A DNA stretch of 64,000 nucleotides from Sporosarcina sp. HYO08. Lineage in GTDB: Bacteria; Bacillota; Bacilli; Bacillales_A; Planococcaceae. Location: contig NZ_LPUT01000031.1 of assembly GCF_001563475.1 (NCBI RefSeq), positions 1 to 64,000 of the forward strand, written 5' to 3'. Both the position numbers and the translations under genes were made by a program. How positions within the stretch are numbered: the first letter of the stretch is position 1; every line of letters begins with the position of its first letter. This document shows, in pieces, positions 1 through 8,967 of the stretch. The notes beneath the pieces were generated by a model, which did not search any database, was not told the DNA's origin, and saw only the letters and a program-made list of their open reading frames with translations.

Positions 1-125
1 TCAAGATGAGATTTCCCATTACATTTGTAAGTAAGATCCCTCAAAGATGATGAGGTGGATAGGTCTGGGGTGGAAGCACGGCGACGTGTGGAGCTGACAG
101 ATACTAATCGATCGAGGACTTAACC
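1..125 (+). rRNA. 23S ribosomal RNA, 3' end (partial)
   Basis: The first ~125 bases read as the highly conserved 3' terminus of bacterial 23S rRNA, including the segment ending in GATCGAGGACTTAACC. The gene starts upstream of the window. The exact mature 3' end is estimated from that conserved ending. Confidence 0.93.
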
Positions 126-314
126 TATAAGAAAAGCGGAGACGACCGCTTTGACGCGACAAGCATAAGACGGCTTGCGGTAGTGGCGATAGCCACGGAG
201 GCAAGAGGGCTTATGACCTCGAGCGTCAGGGAGTCGTAGCTGGACAGTATGTAAATGATTACGATTGTGCATCCAATGTTTGTTTTATTCAGTTTTGAGC
301 GAATAAGCTCATAG

Positions 315-430
315 TCTGGTGACGAAGGCGAAGAGGTCACACCCGTTCCCATACCGAACACGGAAGTTAAGCTCTTCAGCGCCGATGGTAGTTGGGGGCT
401 TCCCCCTGCGAGAGTAGGACGTCGCCAGGC
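315..430 (+). rRNA. rrf: 5S ribosomal RNA
   Basis: About 116 bases with the typical Firmicutes 5S pattern: TCTGGTGACGAAGGCGAAGA at the 5' side, the loop with CCCATACCGAACACGGAAGTT, and the 3' strand GTCGCCAGGC that pairs back with the 5' end. It lies ~190 bases after the 23S end, which is normal for a Bacillales rrn operon. Confidence 0.94.
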
Positions 431-524
431 ACTTTATTCACTTCGATTGGTTTGGTTATAACTGCTCACTATTAATTTATTTACAGTCTAAGAGCCACTT
501 ACTTCGAAGTGAACTACATAATTT

Positions 525-600
525 GGTCCCGTGGTGTAGCGGTTAACATGCCTGCCTGTCACGCAGGAGATCGCGGGTTCGATTCCCGTCGGGACCGCCA
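525..600 (+). tRNA. tRNA-Asp (anticodon GTC)
   Basis: A 76-base cloverleaf with acceptor stem GGTCCCG/CGGGACC, anticodon stem CCTGC/GCAGG enclosing anticodon GTC at 558-560, the T-loop GGTTCGATTC, and an encoded CCA at 598-600. It follows the rRNA operon and is probably co-transcribed with it. Confidence 0.96.
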
Positions 601-616
601 TTTATATGACATTCAC

Positions 617-651
617 AACCGATTTTGGATCATTCCAGAATCGGTTTTTTA
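617..651 (+). terminator. Rho-independent terminator of the rRNA/tRNA operon
   Basis: A stem AACCGATTTTGG / CCAGAATCGGTT with a 6-base loop is followed by TTTTTT. It lies 17 bases after the tRNA-Asp CCA. Confidence 0.85.
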
Positions 652-754
652 TTGTTTTTGTACGTGGGGAAAAAGCTCCATACTTTCCGAGAAGAAACAT
701 TTTAGGTACACTATAGATAATCGAACATGCATCGCATCAAGAAAGGAAATTCAA

Positions 755-1210
755 ATGACTAAGGAATTTTTCGTTCATTCTGTACAGGAAACAGAGCAGC
801 TTGCAGCTAAACTTGCAACACTTCTTACACCACCCGATGTCATCACGCTTGAAGGTGATCTTGGTGCTGGTAAAACGACGTTCACAAAAGCATTAGCAAA
901 AGGCTTAGGCATAACGAGGACAGTCAATAGTCCGACATTTACCATTATCAAACAATATGAAGGAACGCATCCATTCAACCATTTGGATGTTTATCGGTTA
1001 GCGGATAGTGATGAAGATCTTGGGTGGGATGAATTATTTTATGGGGATGCGATTTCTGTCGTTGAATGGGCGCATCTTATCGAGGAAGATTTGCCAAGCG
1101 AGCGGCTGGAAATTCGCATTGTTCATCACGACGGTGTGGAAACACGAAAAATTACATTTCACCCGATTGGCAAGCGATATGAAATGATTTGTGAGGAGAT
1201 AGCATTATGA
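755..1210 (+). CDS. tsaE: tRNA threonylcarbamoyladenosine biosynthesis ATPase TsaE
   Basis: TsaE (YdiB family), 151 residues, is the P-loop ATPase that works with TsaB and TsaD to make N6-threonylcarbamoyladenosine at position 37 of ANN-decoding tRNAs. The Walker A motif LEGDLGAGKTTFTKALAKGL is visible near residue 35, followed by the family stretch VNSPTFTIIKQY and the HLDVYRL motif. The reading frame stays open far upstream, through tRNA-Asp, but the start must be ATG 755: it has AAAGGAA just upstream and gives the usual family length. The stop overlaps the tsaB start by four bases (ATGA), so the two are translationally coupled. The gene order tsaE-tsaB-rimI-tsaD is that of B. subtilis ydiBCDE. 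Confidence 0.96.
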   Translation: MTKEFFVHSVQETEQLAAKLATLLTPPDVITLEGDLGAGKTTFTKALAKGLGITRTVNSPTFTIIKQYEGTHPFNHLDVYRLADSDEDLGWDELFYGDAISVVEWAHLIEEDLPSERLEIRIVHHDGVETRKITFHPIGKRYEMICEEIAL

Positions 1211-1917
1211 TTTGGCTTGGCATTGACACATCAAATACGCCGCTTTCAGTTGCCATCGTTCAGGATGGTAATATTTTGGTCGAGTATAATTCTGGACTTG
1301 CGATCAATCATTCGCTGCGGGCCATGCCGACGATTGAAGAAGTCTGTAAAAAAGCGGGATTATTACCTGCTGATATTGACGCCATTGCGGTGTCGGAAGG
1401 GCCTGGCTCGTATACGGGGGTAAGAATCGGCGTGACCATTGCGAAAACACTTGCTTGGACTTTGGGCAAGCCGCTTATAGGTGTATCCAGTTTACAAGTA
1501 CTCGCTGCAAACGCAATGTACTTCACTGGGCTAATTTGTCCAATCGTAGACGCAAGAAGAAACAATGTTTACGCAGGTGTTTACCGTTATGATGCGGGAA
1601 AATGGATTTCAATGATTAAAGATGGGCATTATTCAATTGAGGCGCTCACACAAATGCTTAAAGAGCATGAAAGCCCGGTTTTATTTATCGGAAAAGATGT
1701 TGCTCTTCATGGAGAGGTGCTAAAGGAAAAGCTTGAAAATCAAGCGTTGTTTGCGTCAACCCAGTATAATCTTCCACGTGCTTCAGCTTTGATCGATCTT
1801 GCACAGCGAACAAACAAAGAAGAAGAAGTCCATACATTCGTGCCGCAATATCGGCGAATTGCCGAAGCTGAAGCGAATTGGCTAAAGCGTCAAGGGAAGG
1901 AATCGGCAAGTGAATAA
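1207..1917 (+). CDS. tsaB: tRNA threonylcarbamoyladenosine biosynthesis protein TsaB
   Basis: TsaB (YeaZ/YdiC family), 236 residues, is the inactive ASKHA-fold partner that dimerises with TsaD in t6A synthesis. It opens with the family signature WLGIDTSNTPLSVAI and contains VSEGPGSYTGVRIG around residue 63, which matches the equivalent glycine-rich loop of TsaD-type proteins. Zinc/iron ligand histidines of TsaD are absent, as expected for TsaB. It overlaps tsaE by four bases and rimI by eight bases, inside one tight operon. Length is close to the B. subtilis homologue. Confidence 0.95.
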   Translation: MIWLGIDTSNTPLSVAIVQDGNILVEYNSGLAINHSLRAMPTIEEVCKKAGLLPADIDAIAVSEGPGSYTGVRIGVTIAKTLAWTLGKPLIGVSSLQVLAANAMYFTGLICPIVDARRNNVYAGVYRYDAGKWISMIKDGHYSIEALTQMLKEHESPVLFIGKDVALHGEVLKEKLENQALFASTQYNLPRASALIDLAQRTNKEEEVHTFVPQYRRIAEAEANWLKRQGKESASE

Positions 1918-2362
1918 AGAAATTCAATATCGAAAAATGACTAAAGAGGATATCGCTTCCGTCGTGCAAATTGAAAAAGAAGCATTTTCAACGCCGTGGA
2001 CAAAAGAAATATTTGAGCATGAAATGACTGGAAATGATTATGCACATTATATTGTGGCGGTCGATCAGGAACGTATTATCGGCCATTGCGGCATGTGGGT
2101 CGTATTAGATGAATGCCATATTACGAATGTTGCCGTTCTTCAACAGTGGAGGGGCAAGGGGATTGGCGAGGCCCTTATGCAAAAAGCAATTGAACTTTGT
2201 AAGCTAAACGATGTTCGTTTAATGACGCTTGAAGTGAGGGTGTCAAATGAGATCGCGCAGAACCTTTATCGAAAGCTTGGTTTTCAAGATGGTGGTATTA
2301 GAAAAAACTATTATACAGACGACCACGAAGATGCGCTCGTCATGTGGGTGGAATTTAAATGA
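1910..2362 (+). CDS. rimI: Ribosomal-protein-alanine N-acetyltransferase RimI
   Basis: A 150-residue GNAT acetyltransferase. The fold's acetyl-CoA loop is seen as [19 protein letters not shown] around residues 80-98, and the C-terminal family motif [19 protein letters not shown] follows. In enterobacteria RimI acetylates the N-terminal alanine of ribosomal protein S18; in Firmicutes the same gene sits next to tsaB/tsaD and its substrates are less certain. The start is GTG 1910, eight bases inside the end of tsaB, with an AAGGAA ribosome binding site; an internal ATG at 1937 would cut off conserved N-terminal residues. The stop overlaps the tsaD start (ATGA). Confidence 0.92.
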   Translation: MNKEIQYRKMTKEDIASVVQIEKEAFSTPWTKEIFEHEMTGNDYAHYIVAVDQERIIGHCGMWVVLDECHITNVAVLQQWRGKGIGEALMQKAIELCKLNDVRLMTLEVRVSNEIAQNLYRKLGFQDGGIRKNYYTDDHEDALVMWVEFK

Positions 2363-3381
2363 AGAAAGATCTTTTTATATTAGGAATAGAAACGAGTTGC
2401 GATGAAACCGCAGCTTCTGTTGTTAAAAATGGAACGGAAATCGTCTCGAATATCGTTGCTTCTCAAATCCCGAGTCAGCAAAGGTTTGGGGGTGTTGTGC
2501 CAGAAATTGCGTCAAGACATCACGTGGAACAGATTACACTTGTAATCGAAGAAGCACTTGCAAAAGCCAATTTAACACCTTCAGATTTGGATGCTGTTGC
2601 AGTGACGGAAGGACCTGGTCTTGTCGGGGCGTTATTGATTGGCATTAATGCGGCGAAAGCATTTGCGTTCGCGAATGGGCGGCCGATTATTGGTGTGCAT
2701 CATATCGCGGGTCATATTTATGCGAATGAACTCGTGCAGCGAATGGAATTTCCATTGCTTGCATTAATTGTTTCAGGGGGACATACAGAGCTCGTCTTAA
2801 TGGAGCAGCATGGATCGTTTAAGTTGATTGGTGAAACACGGGATGATGCTGCTGGCGAGGCGTATGACAAAGTGGCACGTGTGTTAGGACTTCCTTATCC
2901 GGGGGGGCCTCATATAGACAAACTTGCTCATGAAAGTGATGGGGAAATTGAGTTTCCACGGGCATGGTTGGAGCCAGATTCCTATGATTTTAGTTTTAGC
3001 GGACTAAAATCTGCTGTCATTAATTATAAACATAACCAAGAGCAAAAAGGGCAATCCGTTAACGGGGCACATGTGGCGGCCGGATTCCAGGCGAGTGTTG
3101 TCGATGTGCTGACATCAAAAACGTTAAAGGCGGCAAAAGAATACGGCGTCAAGCAAGTTATTGCAGCAGGCGGTGTTGCGGCAAATAAGGGATTGCGATC
3201 TTCACTTGAAAAAGTATTCAATGAAGCTGAAATACCTTTTTACGTACCTCCGATTTCACTTTGTACCGATAATGCTGCTATGATTGCAGCAGCTGGGTCT
3301 GCCATGTTTGTCGATGGAATCCGTGGAGATCTTACGATGAACGGAAAACCTGGCATGCCGCTGACTTCTTGGAAAAAATAA
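2359..3381 (+). CDS. tsaD: tRNA N6-adenosine threonylcarbamoyltransferase TsaD
   Basis: TsaD (Gcp/Kae1 family), 340 residues, transfers the threonylcarbamoyl group to A37 of tRNA. Visible marks are [15 protein letters not shown] at the N-terminus, the metal-binding HHIAGH motif near residue 111, [11 protein letters not shown], and the C-terminal [12 protein letters not shown]. It is the last gene of the tsaE-tsaB-rimI-tsaD operon and is followed by a strong terminator. In B. subtilis the next gene is ydiF; here about 3.5 kb with three extra genes lies between them. Confidence 0.97.
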   Translation: MKKDLFILGIETSCDETAASVVKNGTEIVSNIVASQIPSQQRFGGVVPEIASRHHVEQITLVIEEALAKANLTPSDLDAVAVTEGPGLVGALLIGINAAKAFAFANGRPIIGVHHIAGHIYANELVQRMEFPLLALIVSGGHTELVLMEQHGSFKLIGETRDDAAGEAYDKVARVLGLPYPGGPHIDKLAHESDGEIEFPRAWLEPDSYDFSFSGLKSAVINYKHNQEQKGQSVNGAHVAAGFQASVVDVLTSKTLKAAKEYGVKQVIAAGGVAANKGLRSSLEKVFNEAEIPFYVPPISLCTDNAAMIAAAGSAMFVDGIRGDLTMNGKPGMPLTSWKK

Positions 3382-3393
3382 CTCGCAGCGAAT

Positions 3394-3433
3394 ACCTTCT
3401 TGACGGATAGAAAGCCGTTAAGAAGGTTTTTTT
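3394..3433 (+). terminator. Rho-independent terminator after tsaD
   Basis: Stem ACCTTCTTGACGG / CCGTTAAGAAGGT with a short loop, then TTTTTTT. It closes the t6A operon. Confidence 0.88.
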
Positions 3434-3499
3434 ACGCCTATCAATTTAATTCGTCAAATGTACTTACTCTAATAATCAAATGTAGGCTTCTATCCATGG

Positions 3500-3524
3500 C
3501 TATATGAATACATAACTCATATAG
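3500..3524. promoter_or_regulatory. Inverted repeat upstream of the DUF2642-like pair
   Basis: Perfect 8-base arms CTATATGA (3500-3507) and TCATATAG (3517-3524) separated by nine bases lie ~33 bases before the ATG of the next gene. The spacing and symmetry would suit a dimeric regulator, but no known operator is recognised. Confidence 0.3.
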
Positions 3525-3556
3525 ATAGTAGGAAACTATAAAAGGAGGGAAGTCAT

Positions 3557-4030
3557 ATGAACAAAGAAATGCTAGACACACTTATTAATAAAGTGGTCAA
3601 AATTGATAGAGGTGGACCAGAATCACGAATCGGAAGGCTACTAGCAGCAGACAACGATCATATTACAATTTTCCATGATGAAGAAGGGGTCATTTATTAT
3701 CATACAAGGCATATTAAGAGCTTAACGTATAATTCGAAAGAGCAGGCGGCACTTAATATAGAAATGCCAAGTGATATAAAATTAATTCAAGCAAAAGAAT
3801 TTAAAGGTGTTTTAGAACAGTTGCCACTTCGTTGGGTAAAGATCAATCGTGGTGGACCAGAAACTTTAGAGGGTGTTTTGGAAACAGTGACGGATGATTT
3901 TGTTACCATTGTCGCAAACGAAGAAATTATTCATGTTGCAATGTATCATATCCGAAATATTAGTTATGGTGCCAAAGTCGAAAAAAAGGAGCAAAAGCAA
4001 AACAAAGGTAACAGCAAGGGGAAAAAATAA
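3557..4030 (+). CDS. DUF2642-like protein with two repeats (function unknown)
   Basis: 157 residues with two copies of a ~50-residue module. The first (residues ~8-55) carries VVKIDRGGPESRIGRLLAAD and ends YYHTRHIKSLTYN; the second (~92-138) carries WVKINRGGPETLEGVLETVT and ends MYHIRNISYG. The pattern of short beta strands, a glycine-rich turn and a closing HI(K/R)xxxY motif resembles DUF2642/YuzF proteins and Sm-like small barrels. The C-terminal tail is very lysine/glutamine-rich. The start ATG 3557 has a strong AAAGGAGGG site. It pairs with the three-repeat gene downstream. A spore-coat or RNA/surface-binding role is possible, but nothing here proves one. Confidence 0.75.
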   Translation: MNKEMLDTLINKVVKIDRGGPESRIGRLLAADNDHITIFHDEEGVIYYHTRHIKSLTYNSKEQAALNIEMPSDIKLIQAKEFKGVLEQLPLRWVKINRGGPETLEGVLETVTDDFVTIVANEEIIHVAMYHIRNISYGAKVEKKEQKQNKGNSKGKK

Positions 4031-4054
4031 AAATAAGATAAAGGGTCTGGACGC

Positions 4055-4084
4055 ATTCGTCGCTTCTCATTAGAAGCGACGAAT
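4055..4084 (+). promoter_or_regulatory. Perfect hairpin between the two DUF2642-like genes
   Basis: Thirteen-base arms ATTCGTCGCTTCT and AGAAGCGACGAAT enclose a CATT loop. No T-run follows on the + strand, so it is more likely an mRNA-processing or expression-balancing hairpin than a full terminator. Confidence 0.5.
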
Positions 4085-4109
4085 ATGCTATGAAGAAGGA
4101 GAGGAAGAC

Positions 4110-4787
4110 TTGAAACATATTGTTCAGAGTCTAGTAAATGAGTATGTACGAATAGAAGTTTCAGGCAAGGAAAAGTTACATGGGAATGTTATTGATATTG
4201 GCAGCGATATTATCGTAATTTACAATGGAAAACAGTTTGTGTACATCCCTTTAGGACATATTCAAAACCTTATCATCGATCGCCAGAACGAAAATGATAT
4301 TACTCCGCCAACAGAGTTCCCCAGTATCATCACAGGGAAAGCTTTTAAAGAACTATCATTTAAGGAAGTAATTTCACAAGCGATTGGAAAATATATTGAA
4401 GTCTTTGTCGCAGGACATGAATCATTGCACGGACAGATTAGGTGCGTCATGGATGACTATTTTGTTTTCGATTCGCCCGTTTATAAGACAATGTATGTTT
4501 CAATGAATCATCTCAAATGGCTAATTCCCTATGCGGAAAATGAAAAACTATACGACATTGATCAACAAAATCCATTGGGGCAACAGAAGTATGAAGATTT
4601 GGCCAAGAGCTTTGCAAAACAAATGAATCAGTTAAAGGATCAACTCATCGTAGTTAACGTGGGTAGTCATAAAAGTTGTATTGGAAAAGTAAGTAATGTC
4701 GATCTTCAAGTCGCAGAACTTCAGACCACAAGAGCAAACTCGATCTTATTAAATATTGATCATATTAAAACGGTGCACCAGGTGTGA
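4110..4787 (+). CDS. DUF2642-like protein with three repeats (function unknown)
   Basis: 225 residues with three copies of the same small module as in the upstream gene: repeat 1 (residues ~8-50, VRIEVSGKEKLHGNVIDIG), repeat 2 (~95-140, IEVFVAGHESLHGQIRCVMD) and a more divergent repeat 3 (~175-222, VVNVGSHKSCIGKVSNVD). Each repeat ends in a HI/HL motif, as in YuzF-type DUF2642 proteins. The start is a TTG at 4110 with AAGGAGAGGAAG in front; no in-frame ATG fits. No signal peptide or membrane segment is present. The two neighbouring genes differ in repeat number, suggesting repeat gain within a family; the function is not known. Confidence 0.72.
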   Translation: MKHIVQSLVNEYVRIEVSGKEKLHGNVIDIGSDIIVIYNGKQFVYIPLGHIQNLIIDRQNENDITPPTEFPSIITGKAFKELSFKEVISQAIGKYIEVFVAGHESLHGQIRCVMDDYFVFDSPVYKTMYVSMNHLKWLIPYAENEKLYDIDQQNPLGQQKYEDLAKSFAKQMNQLKDQLIVVNVGSHKSCIGKVSNVDLQVAELQTTRANSILLNIDHIKTVHQV

Positions 4788-4885
4788 AGGATGTTTATAA
4801 AACCTGTATTCATAAAGATGAAACCCTTTTAGGCTGACGAGCATAGATCGACGGCCTATTTTAATTCACTGACTTACCAAATAAT

Positions 4886-4919
4886 GAAAAAACGCCTGTC
4901 CATTGGATTGGCGTTTTTA
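4886..4919 (+). terminator. Rho-independent terminator after the DUF2642-like pair
   Basis: AAAAAACGCC / GGCGTTTTT stem with a 13-base loop and flanking A/T runs; it could work on both strands. Confidence 0.7.
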
Positions 4920-5053
4920 TGATGGCACTATTATAGACATGCATAATTTACCAAGCATGGACATACACCCGTCACATGAAAATGAAGGTGAATATACATA
5001 CAAAGAAACGGACGAACTATAGCGAGATAATAAGAAAGGAAATGGGTATATGT

Positions 5054-6409
5054 ATGAGTGTTCAAATAGGCATCACGGGTTTGGTATTTCTGACTACTAT
5101 GTTAGTCATATTTTGGAGACCTAGAGGTTTGAACGAGGCATGGCCAGCTTCGATTGGCGCAGGCTTGATCTTATTAATAGGGCTCGTGTCAAAGGCTGAT
5201 ATTATGGATATCATCAGTAAAATAGGCGGGGCTTCTATTACGATCATAGCCACAATTGTCATGGCAGTTATATTGGAAAGTTTCGGTTTTTTCCACTGGG
5301 CAGCAGCAAAACTTGCGCATCTATCGAAAGGGTCAGGTCATCGTCTCTATTGGTACATCCAGTTACTTTGTTTTTTGATGACTTTATTATTTAATAATGA
5401 CGGGAGCATCTTAATAACGACGCCGATCTTAATATTACTTTTAAAAAACTTTCAACTGAAAACCCACCAAAGGATCCCTTATTTATTAAGCGGTGCATTG
5501 ATCGCCACAGCATCCAGTGCACCAATCGGAGTTAGCAATATCGTCAATCTAATCGCTCTGGAAATCGTGCAAATGTCATTATGGATGCATACGGCCATGA
5601 TGTTTGTTCCGGCAACGTTAGGTTTGTTGTTCATGTCGTACCTCATGTACATGGTACTCAGGCATAGGCTGCCAAAAAAATTGCCTGATGCCATCTTGGA
5701 TATCGAAGACTCTTTTTTCATTAAAAACTTTCATCCATTGAAGACATCGATACCTGTTGAATCAAAGAAAAAACGCACAAAATTTATGTTGAAAATATTA
5801 CTTTTTGTATTTTTGATGAGATGTTTACTCTTTGTTGCTTCATTTATCAACGTTCCGATTGAAATTGTTGCAGTGCTTGGGTCAATTACGCTGCTCATAT
5901 GGAGATGGTATCTTTTACGGACGAATCCACTGGACATCCTGAAAAAGACTCCTTGGCACATACTTATTTTTGCCTTTTCGATGTATGTGATCATTTATGG
6001 ATTGCATAACGTGGGTCTCACTGCTTTGCTCGTTCAATTATGTGAACCGATTGTAAATCAGGGATTGTTTCAAGCGAGCTTTATTATGGGGGGGGTAGTA
6101 TCATTTTTGTCCAACTTTTTTAATAACCATCCAGCGTTAATGATCGGAACAATTACCTTAACGGAGATGGGGTTGGATCCGACTACATTGAAAACGATTT
6201 ATCTTGCGAATATTATTGGCAGCGACATCGGATCACTATTATTGCCGATCGGTACACTAGCGTCTCTCATTTGGATGCATATTTTGAGAAGAAATCAGAT
6301 TAAATGCAGCTGGAAGGACTACCTTAGCGTATCGTTAATCGTCATCCCGATATCAACGATCGTAACATTGACTTTATTATACCTTTGGGTACAAATGATT
6401 TTTTCTTAA
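5054..6409 (+). CDS. ArsB/YdfA-type membrane transporter (arsenite-efflux family)
   Basis: About 451 residues, almost entirely hydrophobic, with roughly 11-12 membrane segments. The stretch FNNDGSILITTPILILLLKN (residues ~117-136) and the later FFNNHPALMIG are the paired half-site motifs of the ArsB / ion-transporter superfamily. In known ArsB proteins this fold exports arsenite or antimonite, with or without an ArsA ATPase. No arsR, arsA or arsC lies beside it, so the substrate is open; NhaD-like or YdfA-like carriers are alternatives. ATG 5054 is chosen because AAAGGAAATGGG lies at a proper distance; longer in-frame starts lack a site. The gene sits between tsaD and ydiF, a position empty in B. 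subtilis. Confidence 0.72.
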   Translation: MSVQIGITGLVFLTTMLVIFWRPRGLNEAWPASIGAGLILLIGLVSKADIMDIISKIGGASITIIATIVMAVILESFGFFHWAAAKLAHLSKGSGHRLYWYIQLLCFLMTLLFNNDGSILITTPILILLLKNFQLKTHQRIPYLLSGALIATASSAPIGVSNIVNLIALEIVQMSLWMHTAMMFVPATLGLLFMSYLMYMVLRHRLPKKLPDAILDIEDSFFIKNFHPLKTSIPVESKKKRTKFMLKILLFVFLMRCLLFVASFINVPIEIVAVLGSITLLIWRWYLLRTNPLDILKKTPWHILIFAFSMYVIIYGLHNVGLTALLVQLCEPIVNQGLFQASFIMGGVVSFLSNFFNNHPALMIGTITLTEMGLDPTTLKTIYLANIIGSDIGSLLLPIGTLASLIWMHILRRNQIKCSWKDYLSVSLIVIPISTIVTLTLLYLWVQMIFS

Positions 6410-6668
6410 TGAACGTATCAGTGCCAATCCGTTCGGAGCGGAAACGCATGCCGATGAAGACAGCTTCAATCCATCTTTGTTCGTTTAAGCCGTTCTTTCT
6501 ATATCTATGTAGGGGAAGATAGAAAAGCTACTAATCAGTTTGTCCTTTCTTCTTCTTTACAGAACAGAATAATGACACAAGGTAAACACGGAAGTTGTCA
6601 GCTATTGACGATTTTCTTGTTTTTTTAGAACAAGATATTTATAATTTGTCAATACGGAACATTCGTAC

Positions 6669-6858
6669 TTATGCACAATCTGTGGATAACATGTGTATAA
6701 GGAAATAAGTTGTTCATATCTACTTCTTTAATAAGGAAAATTAATGTGAATAAAGACAGGTATTGATGTGGATAACGTGGATAACATTGTTCATATCCGA
6801 TGTTATAGGTTTTCATGGTGTGTATAAGATTGTGGAAAAGAAAAAGGTTTGTGGATCA
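6669..6858. promoter_or_regulatory. DnaA-box cluster
   Basis: Matches to the DnaA box TTATNCACA are packed here. Plus-strand: 6669-6677 (TTATGCACA). Minus-strand: 6681-6689 and 6767-6775 (both TTATCCACA), 6692-6700 and 6819-6827 (TTATACACA) and 6745-6753 (TTATTCACA). One-mismatch sites are at 6776-6784, 6831-6839 and 6850-6858. The surrounding 6410-6880 gap is A+T-rich and has no credible gene. B. subtilis is known to have oriC-independent DnaA-box clusters, one of them between gcp (tsaD) and ydiF, the same relative place. The expected role is titration of DnaA to restrain replication initiation. Confidence 0.85.
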
Positions 6859-6875
6859 TTTACCGACAAGGTGCG

Positions 6876-6907
6876 ACAAAAAACACCTTGGGAGGATTCC
6901 CAAGGTG
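6876..6907 (-). terminator. Rho-independent terminator of ydiF
   Basis: Read on the minus strand: CACCTTGGGA / TCCCAAGGTG stem with a short loop, then TTTTTTG. It starts just after the ydiF stop and separates it from the DnaA-box cluster. Confidence 0.88.
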
Positions 6908-6917
6908 AATGACCCAG

Positions 6918-8849
6918 TTAGTGTAATTCTTCGAGTTCTTCTTGTAACGTCAGCCATTTTTCCGAAGCTGTATCATATTCGGCCTGGATCGCATCAATTT
7001 CGGCTTGCAAATCCATCAATTTGATATGGTCGTCTGCATAATCGGGAAGAACAAGCTCATTTTGAAGAGATATCATTTGTTCATCCATTTCTGCCAGCTG
7101 TTTTTCGATCTCGGCAATGGCTCGGACTAAGCGTCGTTCTTGTCTTTTAAAAGCTTTGTCATCCACAACTTTTTGATCAGTAGTAGGAGCAGGTGTTGTT
7201 TTTCCGCTTTCTGACACAATAGCTAATTCTTCTTGTTCTAATTTCTTTTCAATATAATAATCATAGTCTCCCATGTACTCCACAACGCCAGTTTCACCCA
7301 CCTCGATGACTTTAGTGGCAATCCGATTAATGAAGTACCGATCATGAGATACGAAGATAATTGTGCCAGGAAAGTCATCTAGGGCATTTTCAAGCACTTC
7401 TTTACTGTCCAAATCGAGATGGTTCGTTGGCTCGTCAAGGATAAGTGTGTTCGATTGTTGCAGCATCAGTTTCGCCAGCGACAATCGAGCTTTTTCACCC
7501 CCGGATAATGACTGTACAGGTTTCTCTACATCCTCGCCGGAAAATAAAAATCGACCGAGTACAGTACGCACATCTTTTTCGTTCATCATTGGCCAGTCAT
7601 CCCAAATCTCACTTAAAACAGTGCCCGATCCAATGAGCGTTGCTTGCTCTTGGTCGTAATAACCAAACTGAACATTGGTGCCATATCGAATATGCCCGAC
7701 GATTGGTTCTTTTTTGCGGACAATGGTCTTCAGTAATGTCGACTTTCCAATTCCATTCGGCCCAATAATGGCAATCCGCTCCTGCTTGTATACACGTAAT
7801 GTAATATTTGATGAAACAGGTACATTGTCATAACCGACTGAAAGATCGTCAATGGATAATACATCATTCCCACTCTCACGTTCGATTGAGAAGGAGAAGC
7901 TTGCCGATTTTTCATTTCCTTCGGGTACATCCATCCAATCCGTTCGCTCTAACAGTTTACGACGACTTTTCGCCATGTTTGAAGTAGATGCTCGTGCAAT
8001 ATTTCGTTGAATAAATTGCTCAAGCTTTGCCTTTTCACTTACATCCCTTTCGTATAGCTTTTGGTCACGCTCAAAATTTTTCGCTTTTTCATCTAAGTAG
8101 GCACTATAATTTCCAACATATTTCGTCACTCTTTTTCTAGATACTTCATAGACATTCGTTACAATTTGGTCAAGGAAATAACGGTCGTGCGACACGATGA
8201 GAATAGCACCTTCGTAAGAAGATAGATATTTTTCAAGCCAGCTAAGTGTTTCGATATCCAGGTGGTTTGTCGGTTCATCTAAAATGAGCAGATCGGGTTT
8301 ACTTAACAGCATTTTTGCAAGCGCCAGTCTAGTCTTTTGACCGCCTGAAAACTGGTCGAGCAGCTTATCATAATCCTCTGGATAGAACCGCATGCCATGT
8401 AAAACAGAACGCGCATCGGATTCAAATTGATAGCCGCCAGCATCCTTAAACGTCATTTGCAAGGCATCATATTCTTTCATTACCCGATCATAAGCAGTCT
8501 GATTTTCATAGACCGCGGGATCAGCCATTTGCATTTCGAGAGAGCGAAGCCGTTGTTCCATTTGTTGCAAAGGTTCAAAGACGGTCATCATCTCATCCCA
8601 AAGCGTTAACCTCGAATCAATGGCGCTATGCTGCTCCAAATACCCGATTCGGACGTCCTTTGGAATGATCAGATCGCCGGCATCATAGGCCATTTCGCCG
8701 GCAATTATTTTAAGTAGTGTTGACTTGCCTGTTCCGTTTCGACCAACAAGTGCTACACGGTCGCGATGCTGTACTTCTAGTCGAACATTTTCTAATATAT
8801 CAGTACCTGAAAATGACTTGGTTAGTCCATTTACTTGTAAAACGATCAT
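6918..8849 (-). CDS. ydiF: ABC-F family ATPase YdiF
   Basis: 643 residues, two fused ABC ATPase domains and no membrane domain. Domain 1 has Walker [14 protein letters not shown] (~34-46) and signature [13 protein letters not shown]; domain 2 has [13 protein letters not shown] and [14 protein letters not shown]. Both carry [11 protein letters not shown]alker B motifs, typical of ABC-F proteins that act on the ribosome. A coiled C-terminal tail (~570-643) follows. The start ATG 8849 gives the standard N-terminus [19 protein letters not shown] precedes it. Divergent from rex. In B. subtilis ydiF is similarly placed, but moaC, present there between ydiF and rex, is absent here. The cellular role of YdiF is not well defined. 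Confidence 0.92.
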   Translation of the reverse strand: MIVLQVNGLTKSFSGTDILENVRLEVQHRDRVALVGRNGTGKSTLLKIIAGEMAYDAGDLIIPKDVRIGYLEQHSAIDSRLTLWDEMMTVFEPLQQMEQRLRSLEMQMADPAVYENQTAYDRVMKEYDALQMTFKDAGGYQFESDARSVLHGMRFYPEDYDKLLDQFSGGQKTRLALAKMLLSKPDLLILDEPTNHLDIETLSWLEKYLSSYEGAILIVSHDRYFLDQIVTNVYEVSRKRVTKYVGNYSAYLDEKAKNFERDQKLYERDVSEKAKLEQFIQRNIARASTSNMAKSRRKLLERTDWMDVPEGNEKSASFSFSIERESGNDVLSIDDLSVGYDNVPVSSNITLRVYKQERIAIIGPNGIGKSTLLKTIVRKKEPIVGHIRYGTNVQFGYYDQEQATLIGSGTVLSEIWDDWPMMNEKDVRTVLGRFLFSGEDVEKPVQSLSGGEKARLSLAKLMLQQSNTLILDEPTNHLDLDSKEVLENALDDFPGTIIFVSHDRYFINRIATKVIEVGETGVVEYMGDYDYYIEKKLEQEELAIVSESGKTTPAPTTDQKVVDDKAFKRQERRLVRAIAEIEKQLAEMDEQMISLQNELVLPDYADDHIKLMDLQAEIDAIQAEYDTASEKWLTLQEELEELH

Positions 8850-8908
8850 GTTTAACACCTCATTCTCCTTAAGTTTAATCGAATGCGTCAGACTCCGCAA
8901 TGGCCGAC

Positions 8909-8937
8909 TTTACAACATTCGACATCTACTGTACGAT
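8909..8937 (+). promoter_or_regulatory. Candidate sigma-A promoter of rex
   Basis: TTTACA (8909-8914) and TACGAT (8932-8937) are separated by exactly 17 bases, ~31 bases before the rex start. Confidence 0.55.
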
Positions 8938-8967
8938 AGAATTGGCTTAGGAAGGATGGGGATAGAG

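Noticed and set aside
19..361. ORFs antisense to 23S and 5S rRNA
   Set aside because: They lie in structural RNA sequence and encode no known protein pattern.
509..754. Upstream extension of the TsaE reading frame through tRNA-Asp
   Set aside because: The frame is open by chance across the tRNA and its terminator. TsaE homologues start at the position of ATG 755, which has its own ribosome binding site.
6605..6645. Promoter in the DnaA-box gap (TTGACG ... TATAAT)
   Set aside because: The spacer is 29 bases and no gene follows in that direction.
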